From assembly GCF_014699055.1 (NCBI RefSeq), contig NZ_JACXAC010000004.1, positions 124,001 to 188,000 on the forward strand: 64,000 nt of DNA. The letters are read 5' to 3'. Below the pieces are notes generated by a model, which had not been told where the DNA came from, searched no databases, and saw only the letters and a program-made list of their open reading frames with translations. The DNA comes from Hymenobacter armeniacus. Lineage in GTDB: Bacteria; Bacteroidota; Bacteroidia; Cytophagales; Hymenobacteraceae. This document shows positions 33,026 to 43,489 of this stretch, one piece after another (the stretch's first letter is position 1; each line of letters begins with the position of its first letter). The position numbers and the translations under genes were made by a program.

Positions 33026-33919
33026 ATGATTGATTTGCCCGTTATCCAGCCCGAAACGGCTGCCCCTGCCCGCCCCCGCAAGCCCGACTGGCTGCGCGTG
33101 AAGCTGCCCGTGGGCCAGGAATACGCCGCCGTGCGCCGCCTCGTCGACGAGCACAAGCTGCACACCATCTGCGAAAGCGGCAACTGCCCCAACATGGGTG
33201 AGTGCTGGGGCGCTGGCACCGCCACGTTCATGATTCTGGGCAACATCTGCACCCGCTCGTGCTCGTTTTGCGCCGTGGCCACCGGCCGCCCCACCGAGTA
33301 CGACCTCGACGAGCCCCGCCGCGTGGCCGAAGCCATTGCCCTCATGAAAGTGAAGCACGCCGTCATCACCTCGGTGAACCGCGACGAGCTCAAGGACCGC
33401 GGCGCCAGCGTGTGGCGCGAGACGGTGGTGCTCACCAAGCAGCTCTCGCCCGGCACCACCATCGAAACCCTCATTCCGGACGTGAAAGCCAACTGGGACG
33501 CCCTTGATGTCATGATTTCGGGCGGCCAGGAAGTGATTTCGCACAACATCGAAACCGTGGGCAGCCTCTACCGCCTCGTGCGCCCGCAGGCCCGCTACGA
33601 CCGCAGCCTGGAGCAAATTCGCCGCACCAAGCAGGCCGGCCACCGCACCAAATCCGGCATCATGCTGGGCTTGGGCGAAAAGCCCGACGAGTTGTACCAG
33701 GCCATGGACGACCTCGTGGCCAACGGCCTCGACATCCTCACCCTCGGCCAGTACCTGCAGCCCACCAAGCGCCACCTCGACGTGGCCGAGTTCATCACCC
33801 CCGACCAGTTTGCTCACTACCGCGAAGAGGGCCTGCGCCGTGGCCTGAAATACGTGGAAAGCGGCCCGCTGGTGCGCAGCTCCTACCACGCCGAGCGCCA
33901 CGTGAACGTGCCCGTGTAA
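33026..33919 (+). CDS. lipA: Lipoyl synthase
   Basis: A 297-residue radical-SAM enzyme that inserts two sulfurs into octanoyl groups on lipoyl domains. The auxiliary cluster ligands are C49-x4-C54-x5-C60 ([12 protein letters not shown]), and the radical-SAM cluster is C75-x3-C79-x2-C82 (CTRSCSFC). The conserved RSSYHA is at the C-terminus. Length is normal. No lipB is nearby. Its product would serve the E2 partner of the E1 fusion and GcvH of the glycine-cleavage system. Confidence 0.97.
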   Translation: MIDLPVIQPETAAPARPRKPDWLRVKLPVGQEYAAVRRLVDEHKLHTICESGNCPNMGECWGAGTATFMILGNICTRSCSFCAVATGRPTEYDLDEPRRVAEAIALMKVKHAVITSVNRDELKDRGASVWRETVVLTKQLSPGTTIETLIPDVKANWDALDVMISGGQEVISHNIETVGSLYRLVRPQARYDRSLEQIRRTKQAGHRTKSGIMLGLGEKPDELYQAMDDLVANGLDILTLGQYLQPTKRHLDVAEFITPDQFAHYREEGLRRGLKYVESGPLVRSSYHAERHVNVPV

Positions 33920-33950
33920 GGACGCAGTATATTGGGCCAAAAATCATTCC

Positions 33951-34349
33951 ATGGCCTTTTTTACTGCTAATGGGCGCTTGCGCCGTCGTGCTTACCTGCT
34001 GCGGGTGCTGGGGCTTTACACCCTGGCAATCCTTTTCTACGCAACGCCCGGTTTGCTCTACGCGGCCGAAGTGCCGCCCGGCCTGGCATTGGCCGCGTTG
34101 GCGGGCATCGGAGCCGTGCTGTATCTGACCATGGTGCAGGTGGCGTTGCGGTTGCACGACGTGGACCTTCGGGCCTGGTGGTGGCTTGTGATGTTGCTGC
34201 CGGGCGTGAGCTATGTGCTGGGGGCGGGCCTGCAGTTTGTGCAGGGCACCGTTGGCCCCAACCGTTTCGGGCCGGACCCCAAACGGCCCCATCTGCTCCC
34301 TGCCTTGCCCTTGCAAGCCCCGGAATCGGAGCCAGCCACCGAAGCGTGA
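33951..34349 (+). CDS. DUF805 family membrane protein
   Basis: A 132-residue protein with about four membrane segments. It shows the DUF805 pattern: an N-terminal GRLRRRAYLLRVLGLYTLA, the central RLHDVDLRAWWWLVMLLPG and the C-terminal GTVGPNRFGPDPK. The function is unknown. It starts 31 bp after lipA and is probably in the same transcript, ending at the terminator at 34357. Confidence 0.85.
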   Translation: MAFFTANGRLRRRAYLLRVLGLYTLAILFYATPGLLYAAEVPPGLALAALAGIGAVLYLTMVQVALRLHDVDLRAWWWLVMLLPGVSYVLGAGLQFVQGTVGPNRFGPDPKRPHLLPALPLQAPESEPATEA

Positions 34350-34354
34350 TAAAC

Positions 34355-34388
34355 AAAAAGGCCGCTCCAATGCTGGAGCGGCCTTTGT
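34355..34388. terminator. Bidirectional terminator between convergent genes
   Basis: AAAGGCCGCTCCA (34357-34369) pairs with TGGAGCGGCCTTT (34374-34386), loop of four. Confidence 0.85.
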
Positions 34389-34409
34389 CATGCTTGTGCC
34401 TGCCGAGGG

Positions 34410-35009
34410 TTAGCGGCGGGCGTTGTTGCCCTGGGGCGGGTAAGTGCTCAAGATGCCGTTCACGATGCGGTGGGTTTCGGCTTCGTCGATGGTGTTCTGG
34501 TCGACCTGAGCCTGGCCGGTGCCGCGCCATGCCAACTCCTTGCGGCGCGCGTCGATGATGTCAATCACCACGGTGCCGGCTTTGTACTGCGTCACGGGGG
34601 CATAGCCGCGGCCGTAGTAGCCGTAGCCGTACCCGTAGGGGTAGCCCAGGCCGTTGTAGTACGGCGACACTTGCTGCTTGTCCTCCACGCGGGCGCTGTA
34701 GGCGATGTAGATGTCGGGGGCCGACGTTACTTCGGTCAGGCCTTTGGCCGTCATCTCGGCGGCCACGGCGGCGCGCATGCGCTTGTCGAGGAAGGACTCG
34801 TAGCCTTTGGCGGGGCCACCTTCGGCATCCTTGGGCTGCTGCGGGTACCAGGCCCAGGTTTTGAAAGCGCGGAAGTTAACGGCGTGGTCGAAGTCGTTGG
34901 TCACGCCCACGCGGGCGGCAGAGGTGCAGCCGCTGGGGCCCAGCAGCAACACGAAGCTCGCGGCGACCAAAGCCACCGGATGAGCCAGAAAACGGGTGAT
35001 GCGGTTCAT
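34410..35009 (-). CDS. DUF4136 domain lipoprotein
   Basis: A 199-residue protein with a lipobox LGPSGC (Cys at about 28). DUF4136 signatures are VTNDFDHAVNFRAFKTWAWYP, an RMRAAVAAEMTAKGLTEVTSAPDIYIAY segment, and KAGTVVIDIIDARRKELAWRGTGQA. A Tyr/Gly-rich loop (about residues 130-150) is typical. It is probably an envelope lipoprotein of unknown function. ATG at 35009 gives the signal peptide; the frame is open upstream. Confidence 0.88.
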   Translation of the reverse strand: MNRITRFLAHPVALVAASFVLLLGPSGCTSAARVGVTNDFDHAVNFRAFKTWAWYPQQPKDAEGGPAKGYESFLDKRMRAAVAAEMTAKGLTEVTSAPDIYIAYSARVEDKQQVSPYYNGLGYPYGYGYGYYGRGYAPVTQYKAGTVVIDIIDARRKELAWRGTGQAQVDQNTIDEAETHRIVNGILSTYPPQGNNARR

Positions 35010-35176
35010 AAAAGAAGGGTAGGATACAGAGTGAAGTGAGGGCCTAAAACCCCGCGTATCAGCGAGAAGCGGCGGGGTGTTGGGGGCTGCTGTACTAACG
35101 AAAAACCCAACGCCGACGTTCACTTTTTATTGGGTGTAGCAACCAAATCGGGCGGGGGTGAAGTGGCCCTGAAGCA

Positions 35177-35206
35177 TTGCAATAACAGGATTTTATCCTA
35201 CCTTAC
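35177..35206 (+). promoter_or_regulatory. Candidate promoter of the small lipoprotein gene
   Basis: TTG (35177-35179), 19 bp, then TACCTTAC (35199-35206), close to TAnnTTTG. It is 35 bp upstream of the ATG at 35242. Confidence 0.4.
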
Positions 35207-35241
35207 CCCCAAATTCCCATTCCTCCGTTCCTGCTTCGTCA

Positions 35242-35550
35242 ATGAAAAGTACTGTCTTGTTGGTGTTGGCCATTGCCAGCATGCTGGCTGCTTGCACCTC
35301 CGGCCGCGAGGAGTTGCGTCAAACCTCCTCCAACGCCGTGCCGGTGCCCCACAACACCATTGTGGACTGCCCCGTGTACGACGGCATGAAAAAAACTTCC
35401 ACCGTGCTCACGCAGACCACTGCCGGCAACGAAGTGCAGGTGCTCGACACCATCAACGCCTATTTTGTGCGTGTGCGCCTCGAAAAAAACGGCCTCGTGC
35501 AAACCGGTTACATGGACCGCCGCTGCTTCGGCGAGCGGGGCAGTAAGTGA
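35242..35550 (+). CDS. Small lipoprotein with an SH3-like module
   Basis: A 102-residue protein with a signal peptide and lipobox LAAC (Cys18). The mature part contains short beta strands (GNEVQVLDTINAYFVRVRLEKNGLVQTGYM) that look like a bacterial SH3 domain; two Cys (DCPVYDG and DRRCFGE) may form a disulfide. The function is unknown. It converges on gcvP across a very long hairpin. Confidence 0.6.
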   Translation: MKSTVLLVLAIASMLAACTSGREELRQTSSNAVPVPHNTIVDCPVYDGMKKTSTVLTQTTAGNEVQVLDTINAYFVRVRLEKNGLVQTGYMDRRCFGERGSK

Positions 35551-35556
35551 GTGGAA

Positions 35557-35636
35557 TTAACAGCTGAGCGCCAAAAGTAAAAAAGCCCGCCTGAGTCGTC
35601 AGGCGGGCTTTTTTACTTTTAGCGCTCAGCTGTCAA
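35557..35636. terminator. Bidirectional terminator with a 38-bp stem
   Basis: Positions 35557-35594 and 35599-35636 are inverted copies over 38 bp with two mismatches and a 4-base loop; the inner part AAAAAGCCCGCCTGA/TCAGGCGGGCTTTTT is a classical terminator. It reaches to within 4 bp of the gcvP stop. Confidence 0.88.
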
Positions 35637-35640
35637 CTTC

Positions 35641-38559
<2,919 letters not shown>

Positions 38560-38603
38560 AAAGACGAATAAAGGTTGTGAGTAGGGGCTGGTTTCGGAGA
38601 CAA

Positions 38604-38611
38604 CAAAGGTA
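38604..38611 (-). promoter_or_regulatory. Candidate -7 box of gcvP
   Basis: The minus strand reads TACCTTTG (perfect TAnnTTTG), 44 bp upstream of the gcvP ATG. Confidence 0.45.
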
Positions 38612-38698
38612 GCCCCGAAAGGATTGCCGCGGGTGGGAAAGACCGGGCAAAAGCCGGGTGCTGCCCACGCGGCTGGCGGCTTTCATCCCCGAAAACTT

Positions 38699-38706
38699 TA
38701 GCTTTG
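38699..38706 (+). promoter_or_regulatory. Candidate -7 box of the AlaDH-like gene
   Basis: TAGCTTTG matches TAnnTTTG, 30 bp upstream of the ATG at 38737. No clear -33. Confidence 0.45.
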
Positions 38707-38736
38707 CAGCTCCCATCCACTCCTTGATTCCCACCC

Positions 38737-39960
38737 ATGTCCCTCACCGTAGCCCTGCTTCGCGAAACCAAAACCCCGCCCGACAAGCGCGTGCCCCTCA
38801 CGCCCAAAAAATGCGCGGAAGCCCTGAGCACCTTCCCCAACCTGCGCCTGGTGGTGCAAAGCAGCGCCGTGCGCAGCTACCGCGACCAGGAATACCGCGA
38901 CCTGGGCCTGGAAGTGCGCGACGACGTGAGCGACTGCGACGTGCTGATGGGCGTGAAGGAAGTGGCCGTCGACCAGCTCATTGCCAACAAAACCTACCTT
39001 ATTTTCTCGCACACCGTGAAAAAGCAGCCCGCCAACCGCAAGCTGCTGCAGGAGGTGCTGAAAAAGAACATCACGCTGGTCGACTATGAGCTGCTGACCA
39101 ACGCCCAGGGCGAGCGCATCGTGGCCTTTGGGCGCTACGCCGGCATCGTGGGGGCCTACAACGGCCTGCTCACTTACGGCCGCAAGCACGGCCTGTACGA
39201 CCTGAAGCCCGCCTACCAGTGCGTGGACATGGACGACATGCAGGAGGAATTTTTCAAGGTGAAGAAGCTGCCGCCCATCAAGATGGCCGTGACCGGCTCG
39301 GGCCGCGTGGCCCAGGGCGCGCTGGAGGTGCTCGACCGCATGGGCATTCGGCGGGTGAGTGTGTACGACTACCTCTACCTCGATTTCAACGAGCCCGTGT
39401 ACACCCAACTGCGCAGCTCCGACTACAACCGCCGCCGCGACGGCCGGGTGTGGGACACGCTGGATTTTCATCGCAACCCGCAGGAGTACGAGTCGGCGTT
39501 TGGCACGTTTCTGCCCGTGACGGATTTGCTCATTGCCTGCGCCTACTGGCACCCGGCGGCGCCCAAGCTGTTTGAAGAAGCCGATACCCGCCTGTCCGGC
39601 TTCCGCATCAATACCATCGCCGACGTGACCTGCGACGTGGACGGCTCCATCCCCACCACCAAGCGCAGCAGCACCATCGCCGACCCGGCGTTCGACTACA
39701 ACCCGCAGACTGGGCAATTGGAACCCGCCTACTCGCGGCCCGATAACATCACGGTGATGGCCGTGGACAATCTGCCTTGTGAGCTGCCCCGCAACGCCAG
39801 CCGCGACTTCGGCCGCCAGCTGCTCGATAACGTGCTGCCGCACCTGCTGGGCGACGACGCCGAGGGCGTAATTTCCCGCGCCACCATTGCCAGGAACGGG
39901 CAACTGATGCCGCGCTACCAGTATCTGGCCGATTACGTGGCCGAAACCGTGCGGGCCTAA
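38737..39960 (+). CDS. AlaDH/PNT-type NAD(P)-dependent dehydrogenase
   Basis: A 407-residue protein. The N-terminus (VALLRETKTPPDKRVPLTPKKC) is typical of the alanine dehydrogenase, transhydrogenase and saccharopine dehydrogenase (lysine-forming) fold. A Rossmann motif is seen as AVTGSGRVAQGALEVL (about residues 186-201). VVQSSAVRSYRDQEY and the loop KTYLIFSHTVKKQP recall saccharopine dehydrogenases. A substrate cannot be assigned from sequence. It is divergent from gcvP with 177 bp between. Confidence 0.8.
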   Translation: MSLTVALLRETKTPPDKRVPLTPKKCAEALSTFPNLRLVVQSSAVRSYRDQEYRDLGLEVRDDVSDCDVLMGVKEVAVDQLIANKTYLIFSHTVKKQPANRKLLQEVLKKNITLVDYELLTNAQGERIVAFGRYAGIVGAYNGLLTYGRKHGLYDLKPAYQCVDMDDMQEEFFKVKKLPPIKMAVTGSGRVAQGALEVLDRMGIRRVSVYDYLYLDFNEPVYTQLRSSDYNRRRDGRVWDTLDFHRNPQEYESAFGTFLPVTDLLIACAYWHPAAPKLFEEADTRLSGFRINTIADVTCDVDGSIPTTKRSSTIADPAFDYNPQTGQLEPAYSRPDNITVMAVDNLPCELPRNASRDFGRQLLDNVLPHLLGDDAEGVISRATIARNGQLMPRYQYLADYVAETVRA

Positions 39961-39967
39961 GGCGGCG

Positions 39968-40798
39968 CTACACGCCCCGCAGCAACGGGTACTTGGCCTG
40001 CACCAGCGAGTACAGGCCGTAGGCCAGCAGGCCGGCGGCTACGGCGCCCAAAGCCAGCGGCCCCATGGCGGCCAGCAGGTCAAACGCTTCGTCGGTGCTG
40101 CCCACGGCGCCGGCGTGGGACTGGCGGCCGGCCTGCACCACGAAGTAGCCGATGATGGCTACCACCACGCCGCGGGCCGTGACGCCCACTTGGCCGGCCC
40201 GGAACACCAGCCGGGCCTGCTTGGCGGTGAGGTGCTGGCCGTCGACGTCGTTTTTTAGCCGCCCCGAGAAGGCCCGGTACCCTTGAAACAGGCCAATGCC
40301 GATGACGACCAGCCCCAGCACGATGAGGAGCCAGTCGCCGCCGGGCCAAGCCAGCACTTTGGCGGTCAGGCTCTGGGAAGAGTCGCCGCCTTTTTCGGCG
40401 CGGCCATTGAGGGCCAGTTTGCCGGCGTACAGGGCCAGGCCGCTGTAGAACAGGCCGCTGCACACGTACCACAGGCGCACGGCCAAGCCTTTGGCCCCGC
40501 TGCCTTTGCTCTCGGTGTCGCGAATGGCCTGGGTGAAGCGCCAGGCGATGTAGCCCAGCAGCCCCAACGCAATCAGGCCCAGCAGCACGCTGCCGGCGGG
40601 CAGGTCCTGCAGGTGCTGCACGGCTTCCTCCTTGTCGGCGTGGGCGCCGGCGCGCTGGCCAAAGGCCGCCAGCAGCGCCAGCACGCCCATCAGCACGTAC
40701 ACCACCCCGATGGCCGCAAAGCCCAGCCGCGCCAGCGCCCGAATGCCGGAAGAGGCGGTACGCGGAACAGCAGCAAGCAAAGCATCGGGGGCGGACAT
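39968..40798 (-). CDS. DUF1206 domain membrane protein
   Basis: A 276-residue protein with about six membrane segments in three similar pairs, the DUF1206 repeat. Each repeat has an ARLGFAAIGVVYVLMGVLAL-like first helix and a second helix ending in GY or GLY: see also LWYVCSGLFYSGLALYAGKLA and RAGQVGVTARGVVVAIIGYF. The loops carry conserved Arg and Gly. The function is unknown. It converges on the dehydrogenase gene with only 7 bp between the stops. Confidence 0.87.
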   Translation of the reverse strand: MSAPDALLAAVPRTASSGIRALARLGFAAIGVVYVLMGVLALLAAFGQRAGAHADKEEAVQHLQDLPAGSVLLGLIALGLLGYIAWRFTQAIRDTESKGSGAKGLAVRLWYVCSGLFYSGLALYAGKLALNGRAEKGGDSSQSLTAKVLAWPGGDWLLIVLGLVVIGIGLFQGYRAFSGRLKNDVDGQHLTAKQARLVFRAGQVGVTARGVVVAIIGYFVVQAGRQSHAGAVGSTDEAFDLLAAMGPLALGAVAAGLLAYGLYSLVQAKYPLLRGV

Positions 40799-40879
40799 GG
40801 CGGCAGGAAGAAATGAAGTTGGACCGGGCCCTTCCTTACGCACCGCCGCCTATGCAGGGTTGGAAAGCAACAGCGTGGG

Positions 40880-40924
40880 CAACAAAAAAGCCTTTCCCGT
40901 TGCCGGAAAAGGCTTTTTTGTTGC
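40880..40924. terminator. Hairpin with A- and T-runs between DUF1206 and csbD-like genes
   Basis: CAACAAAAAAGCCTTTCC pairs with GGAAAAGGCTTTTTTGTTG with a one-base bulge. It can terminate the csbD-like gene on the minus strand. Confidence 0.75.
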
Positions 40925-40984
40925 AACGCGGCGGCGTGTGCTTAGGGAAGGCACCGGGCGTTGTTAGAGGAAAAGAGGCGCGGG

Positions 40985-41203
40985 CTAGAATGTGCGGCTA
41001 AACCAGTTCTTGATGTCTTCCACGGCGTGGCCGGTTTTCTCCTGCAGGCGGCCAAACCACTCGTCCTGTTTGCCGTCCTCGTAGTCGAGGTCGTCGTCGG
41101 TCAGTTGGCCCCACTTCTGCTTGGCTTCGCCTTTCAGCTGGTTCCAGTTGCCGCGGGCTTTGAGCTCGGTTTGGTCGTTGAGGTTATTCTGGTTGAGGTC
41201 CAT
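40985..41203 (-). CDS. CsbD-like small stress protein
   Basis: A 72-residue soluble protein of the CsbD family. ARGNWNQLKGEAKQKWGQLTDDDL (about residues 15-38) is the family core, followed by DYEDGKQDEWFGRLQEKTGHAVEDIKNWF. CsbD is a general-stress protein in Bacillus; its action is unknown. ATG at 41203 gives the standard N-terminus (MDLNQNN). TTACCTTTT lies just upstream on the same strand. Confidence 0.9.
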   Translation of the reverse strand: MDLNQNNLNDQTELKARGNWNQLKGEAKQKWGQLTDDDLDYEDGKQDEWFGRLQEKTGHAVEDIKNWFSRTF

Positions 41204-41342
41204 GAGTGAAACAGTTGAAAAGGTAAGAAAATGTGGATGGGAAGAAGGCAATAGTTGGGCTTGTACGGCCCCGTTGCCGGGCGCGTTGAAGCCGGCCTTC
41301 GGAATGCCGAAATTTTGCACGTGCCTGCCGGCGCCGGCCCGG

Positions 41343-41951
41343 CTATTGGCTAGCCGCCAAGCTGCCTATCAGCACCAACCAGACGCCCGTGCCGGCTGCG
41401 TAGCCGCTCCAGGCGCGCCCGCGTTTGCGGCGCAATGCTTCACTGCGGTAGGCGCGGTTGTAAACCGGGTCGGCCAGCAGGGCCGGAGTGGGAGCGGCCA
41501 GGTTGTGGGTTTTCACGGCGTGCGGCGCAATGGCCGCCGGAGCCACCACGCCCAGCAGTGGCCCGCCATAGAGCGTGGCCCCCAGCGCGCCCCAAAACGG
41601 CCCGCGGTCGGTGTAGTAGAAGGCGGCGGCGCGGCCCAGCTCTGCCCGCTGGGTGATGCTCAGGCCCGGCAGCAAATCGGGTGGGCCGGCGGGAACGGTG
41701 AGCGCCATGGAGCGCAATACCTCGCGGGTGCCGTTGGCGTACCGAATCAGGAACACGTCGGCATTGGCCAGGCGCAGGGTGTCGGGGGAGGAGGGACCGG
41801 CGGGCAGATAGGTCACGGCCACGGGCGTGATGGTGAGCACCCGGCCGGGAATTTCGGCGCCGTCGGTGCGCAGGATGACGTCGGTAGAGGCTTGGGCCGC
41901 GGCCACCCGGGCTCCAGCGAATAGCAAGAGAAACAGCAGGAGCGTACGCAT
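41343..41951 (-). CDS. Exported protein of unknown function, paralogue pair member
   Basis: A 202-residue protein with a signal peptide (LLLFLLLFAGARVAAAQ) and one C-terminal hydrophobic segment (AGTGVWLVLIGSLAA). Residues about 22-80 share with the next gene upstream a module of short strands that ends DVFLIRYANGTREVL (here) and DVFMIVYANGVKEVL (neighbour). The two genes are 24 bp apart and co-oriented, so they look like an operon made by duplication. No function is known. Confidence 0.65.
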   Translation of the reverse strand: MRTLLLFLLLFAGARVAAAQASTDVILRTDGAEIPGRVLTITPVAVTYLPAGPSSPDTLRLANADVFLIRYANGTREVLRSMALTVPAGPPDLLPGLSITQRAELGRAAAFYYTDRGPFWGALGATLYGGPLLGVVAPAAIAPHAVKTHNLAAPTPALLADPVYNRAYRSEALRRKRGRAWSGYAAGTGVWLVLIGSLAASQ

Positions 41952-41975
41952 GGCGAGAGGCAGCAGGGCCGGCCG

Positions 41976-42752
41976 TTAGCGGTGCCGGGCGTTGAAGCCC
42001 ACCAGCAAGCTCACGCGCATGCCGTCGCGGCCCGGCACCACGGCCAGGTTCACCGGGAAGTTGACGCCATAGGAGCGAATGGACGTGCCCAGGGCCAGCA
42101 CCACGCTCGCGCCCAGCGGCGTCACGTTGGGCCCCGCCCCAAACTCAAATCCCTTGGCCCCCCGGATGCCTAGCAAGCCGCTGACGCTGGGAAGGAAGCG
42201 GCCCTGTTCGAGCCCGCCCACCAGCGGCACGAACTCGACCAGCCCGCTCACGCCGTTGGGCAGCCGAAACAGGCGGCTCTCGAACTGCCAGCCAAACTGC
42301 GTGATGACGGCCCCGACCTCCACGCCTTCTTCCCGGGCCTTGCCCCGCACGCCCTGCGACAGGAACGTGACGCCCACCCGCGGCCCGTCGAGCCGGATGG
42401 GTTCTTCCAGCACCGCGTCGTTGGGGTCTTGGTTGGCCACGGTGGGCACCTCTTCGGGAAAGGCGGCGCGCACGGCCGCCGGTGGGCTGGACGGCCCCGG
42501 CTGGAAAATGGTGGCCGCGTTGAGCACCTCCTTCACGCCGTTGGCATACACTATCATGAACACGTCGGTGCGCCACACGCTGATAAGCGGCCCCTCAAGG
42601 TTGTCGGCGCGGCGAAACTTCACTTCCGAAGGCGTGATTTCCACCACTTTCACCTTCAGCTCCTCCCCATTGCGCTTGGTGAGGACGTCCTGGGCCTGCG
42701 CAACTCCGCCGGCAACCAGCAGAAATAGAAAAACGAGTAAAAATGTCCGCAT
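41976..42752 (-). CDS. Exported protein of unknown function, paralogue pair member
   Basis: A 258-residue protein with a signal peptide (LLVFLFLLVAGGVAQAQ). The N-terminal module has DVLTKRNGEELKVKVVEITPSEVKFRRAD and ends TDVFMIVYANGVKEVL, a pattern seen in many exported Bacteroidota proteins. The C-terminal 130 residues are strand-rich with Gly turns (GVTFLSQGVRGKAREEGVEVG, LNARHR-like end GFNARHR), probably a small beta-barrel or sandwich. The start is fixed by the signal peptide. Confidence 0.65.
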   Translation of the reverse strand: MRTFLLVFLFLLVAGGVAQAQDVLTKRNGEELKVKVVEITPSEVKFRRADNLEGPLISVWRTDVFMIVYANGVKEVLNAATIFQPGPSSPPAAVRAAFPEEVPTVANQDPNDAVLEEPIRLDGPRVGVTFLSQGVRGKAREEGVEVGAVITQFGWQFESRLFRLPNGVSGLVEFVPLVGGLEQGRFLPSVSGLLGIRGAKGFEFGAGPNVTPLGASVVLALGTSIRSYGVNFPVNLAVVPGRDGMRVSLLVGFNARHR

Positions 42753-42998
42753 GGTGAGTCTGGGTTGAAGTGAAATCGTGCGTAAAGGTGGACGAATGCC
42801 CCCCCGAGCGCCAGCTCATTTCTAGTAAATTCAGACTTTGCGGAGAGGTTGTTTATAAAGCAGATAATTAAAAATCAACCTGTTGCAGATTTGATAAGGG
42901 ATATTATAAATATAGTAAATACAAGTTTTAATAGGTGCCTAAACACAAAAAAGCCCCGCTACCAGGGTAGCGGGGCTTCTCAACTCGGCGAGCCGAGG
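42753..42998. other. AT-rich intergenic region
   Basis: Positions about 42845-42950 are strikingly AT-rich (for example ATATTATAAATATAGTAAAT) against a GC-rich background. They hold the upstream region of the exported pair and the end of the lipoprotein terminator. No gene is seen. Confidence 0.5.
42945..42978 (-). terminator. Terminator of the small lipoprotein gene at 42999
   Basis: AAGCCCCGCTAC (42951-42962) pairs with GTAGCGGGGCTT (42967-42978); on the minus strand the stem is followed by a T-run. Confidence 0.8.
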
Positions 42999-43253
42999 TT
43001 ATTTCTGCGGGGTGGCGGGCACTTCTTCCACCACTTTGCCGGCGGGCGTGTTGCGCACCACGGCCGTGTCGCCGGGTTCGCGGGCCAGGTCGGCTTTCGC
43101 GCTGTCGACGGCGTTGTCCATGGCCTCGCCGGCATTATCGGCGGTGTTTTCTACGGAATTGGCGGTATCGTCGGCTTTTTTCTCCGAGCACGACGTGGCG
43201 GTGAAGGCTCCCAGAGCGGCCACCAGAAGCAGCGTTTTGAAGGACGTTTTCAT
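42999..43253 (-). CDS. Small acidic lipoprotein
   Basis: An 84-residue protein with a lipobox TATSC (Cys22) after TLLLVAALGAFTA. The mature part is acidic and probably helical, with repeats of the type ADDTANSVENTADNAGEAMDNAVDSAKAD. The signal peptide is very like that of the lipoprotein at 45112 (KTSFKTLLLVAALGAF versus NTSLKTLFAAAALAF). The function is unknown; short amphipathic helix repeats recall stress or LEA-like proteins (inference). Confidence 0.65.
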   Translation of the reverse strand: MKTSFKTLLLVAALGAFTATSCSEKKADDTANSVENTADNAGEAMDNAVDSAKADLAREPGDTAVVRNTPAGKVVEEVPATPQK

Positions 43254-43307
43254 TGGATTATGGGGGAAAGGAATGGTTGAAAATCGAGGTTAATGAGCCG
43301 CGGCGGC

Positions 43308-43322
43308 AAAAGGTAACCCGGC
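43308..43322 (-). promoter_or_regulatory. Conserved upstream motif of lipoprotein genes, copy 1
   Basis: The minus strand reads GCCGGGTTACCTTTT, 55 bp upstream of the start at 43253. The same 15 bases occur 50 bp upstream of the related lipoprotein gene at 45513. Confidence 0.55.
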
Positions 43323-43489
43323 AGAATGCTACGGTCGAGCTTCGCTTCGCGCGTCAGCTTCACCTTACGGCGTGAGCTTTTCACTCGTTGCCAGCGCGCT
43401 GCTGCAAGCCCCCGGGGGAGGAGAAATTTGCGAGTCTAGGCGCAAATAAAGTTGGTTGGCGGCGGCACCCCGCGCCGTAATTTGGCGGC

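Noticed and set aside
38560-38736. Glycine riboswitch upstream of gcvP
   Set aside because: Only 177 bp shared with a divergent gene, with promoter boxes on both strands; I could not fold a tandem aptamer and saw none of its conserved core.
42849-43280. Plus-strand frame through the AT-rich island and the lipoprotein gene
   Set aside because: It is antisense to a small lipoprotein with a good signal peptide and lipobox; its own translation is not protein-like.
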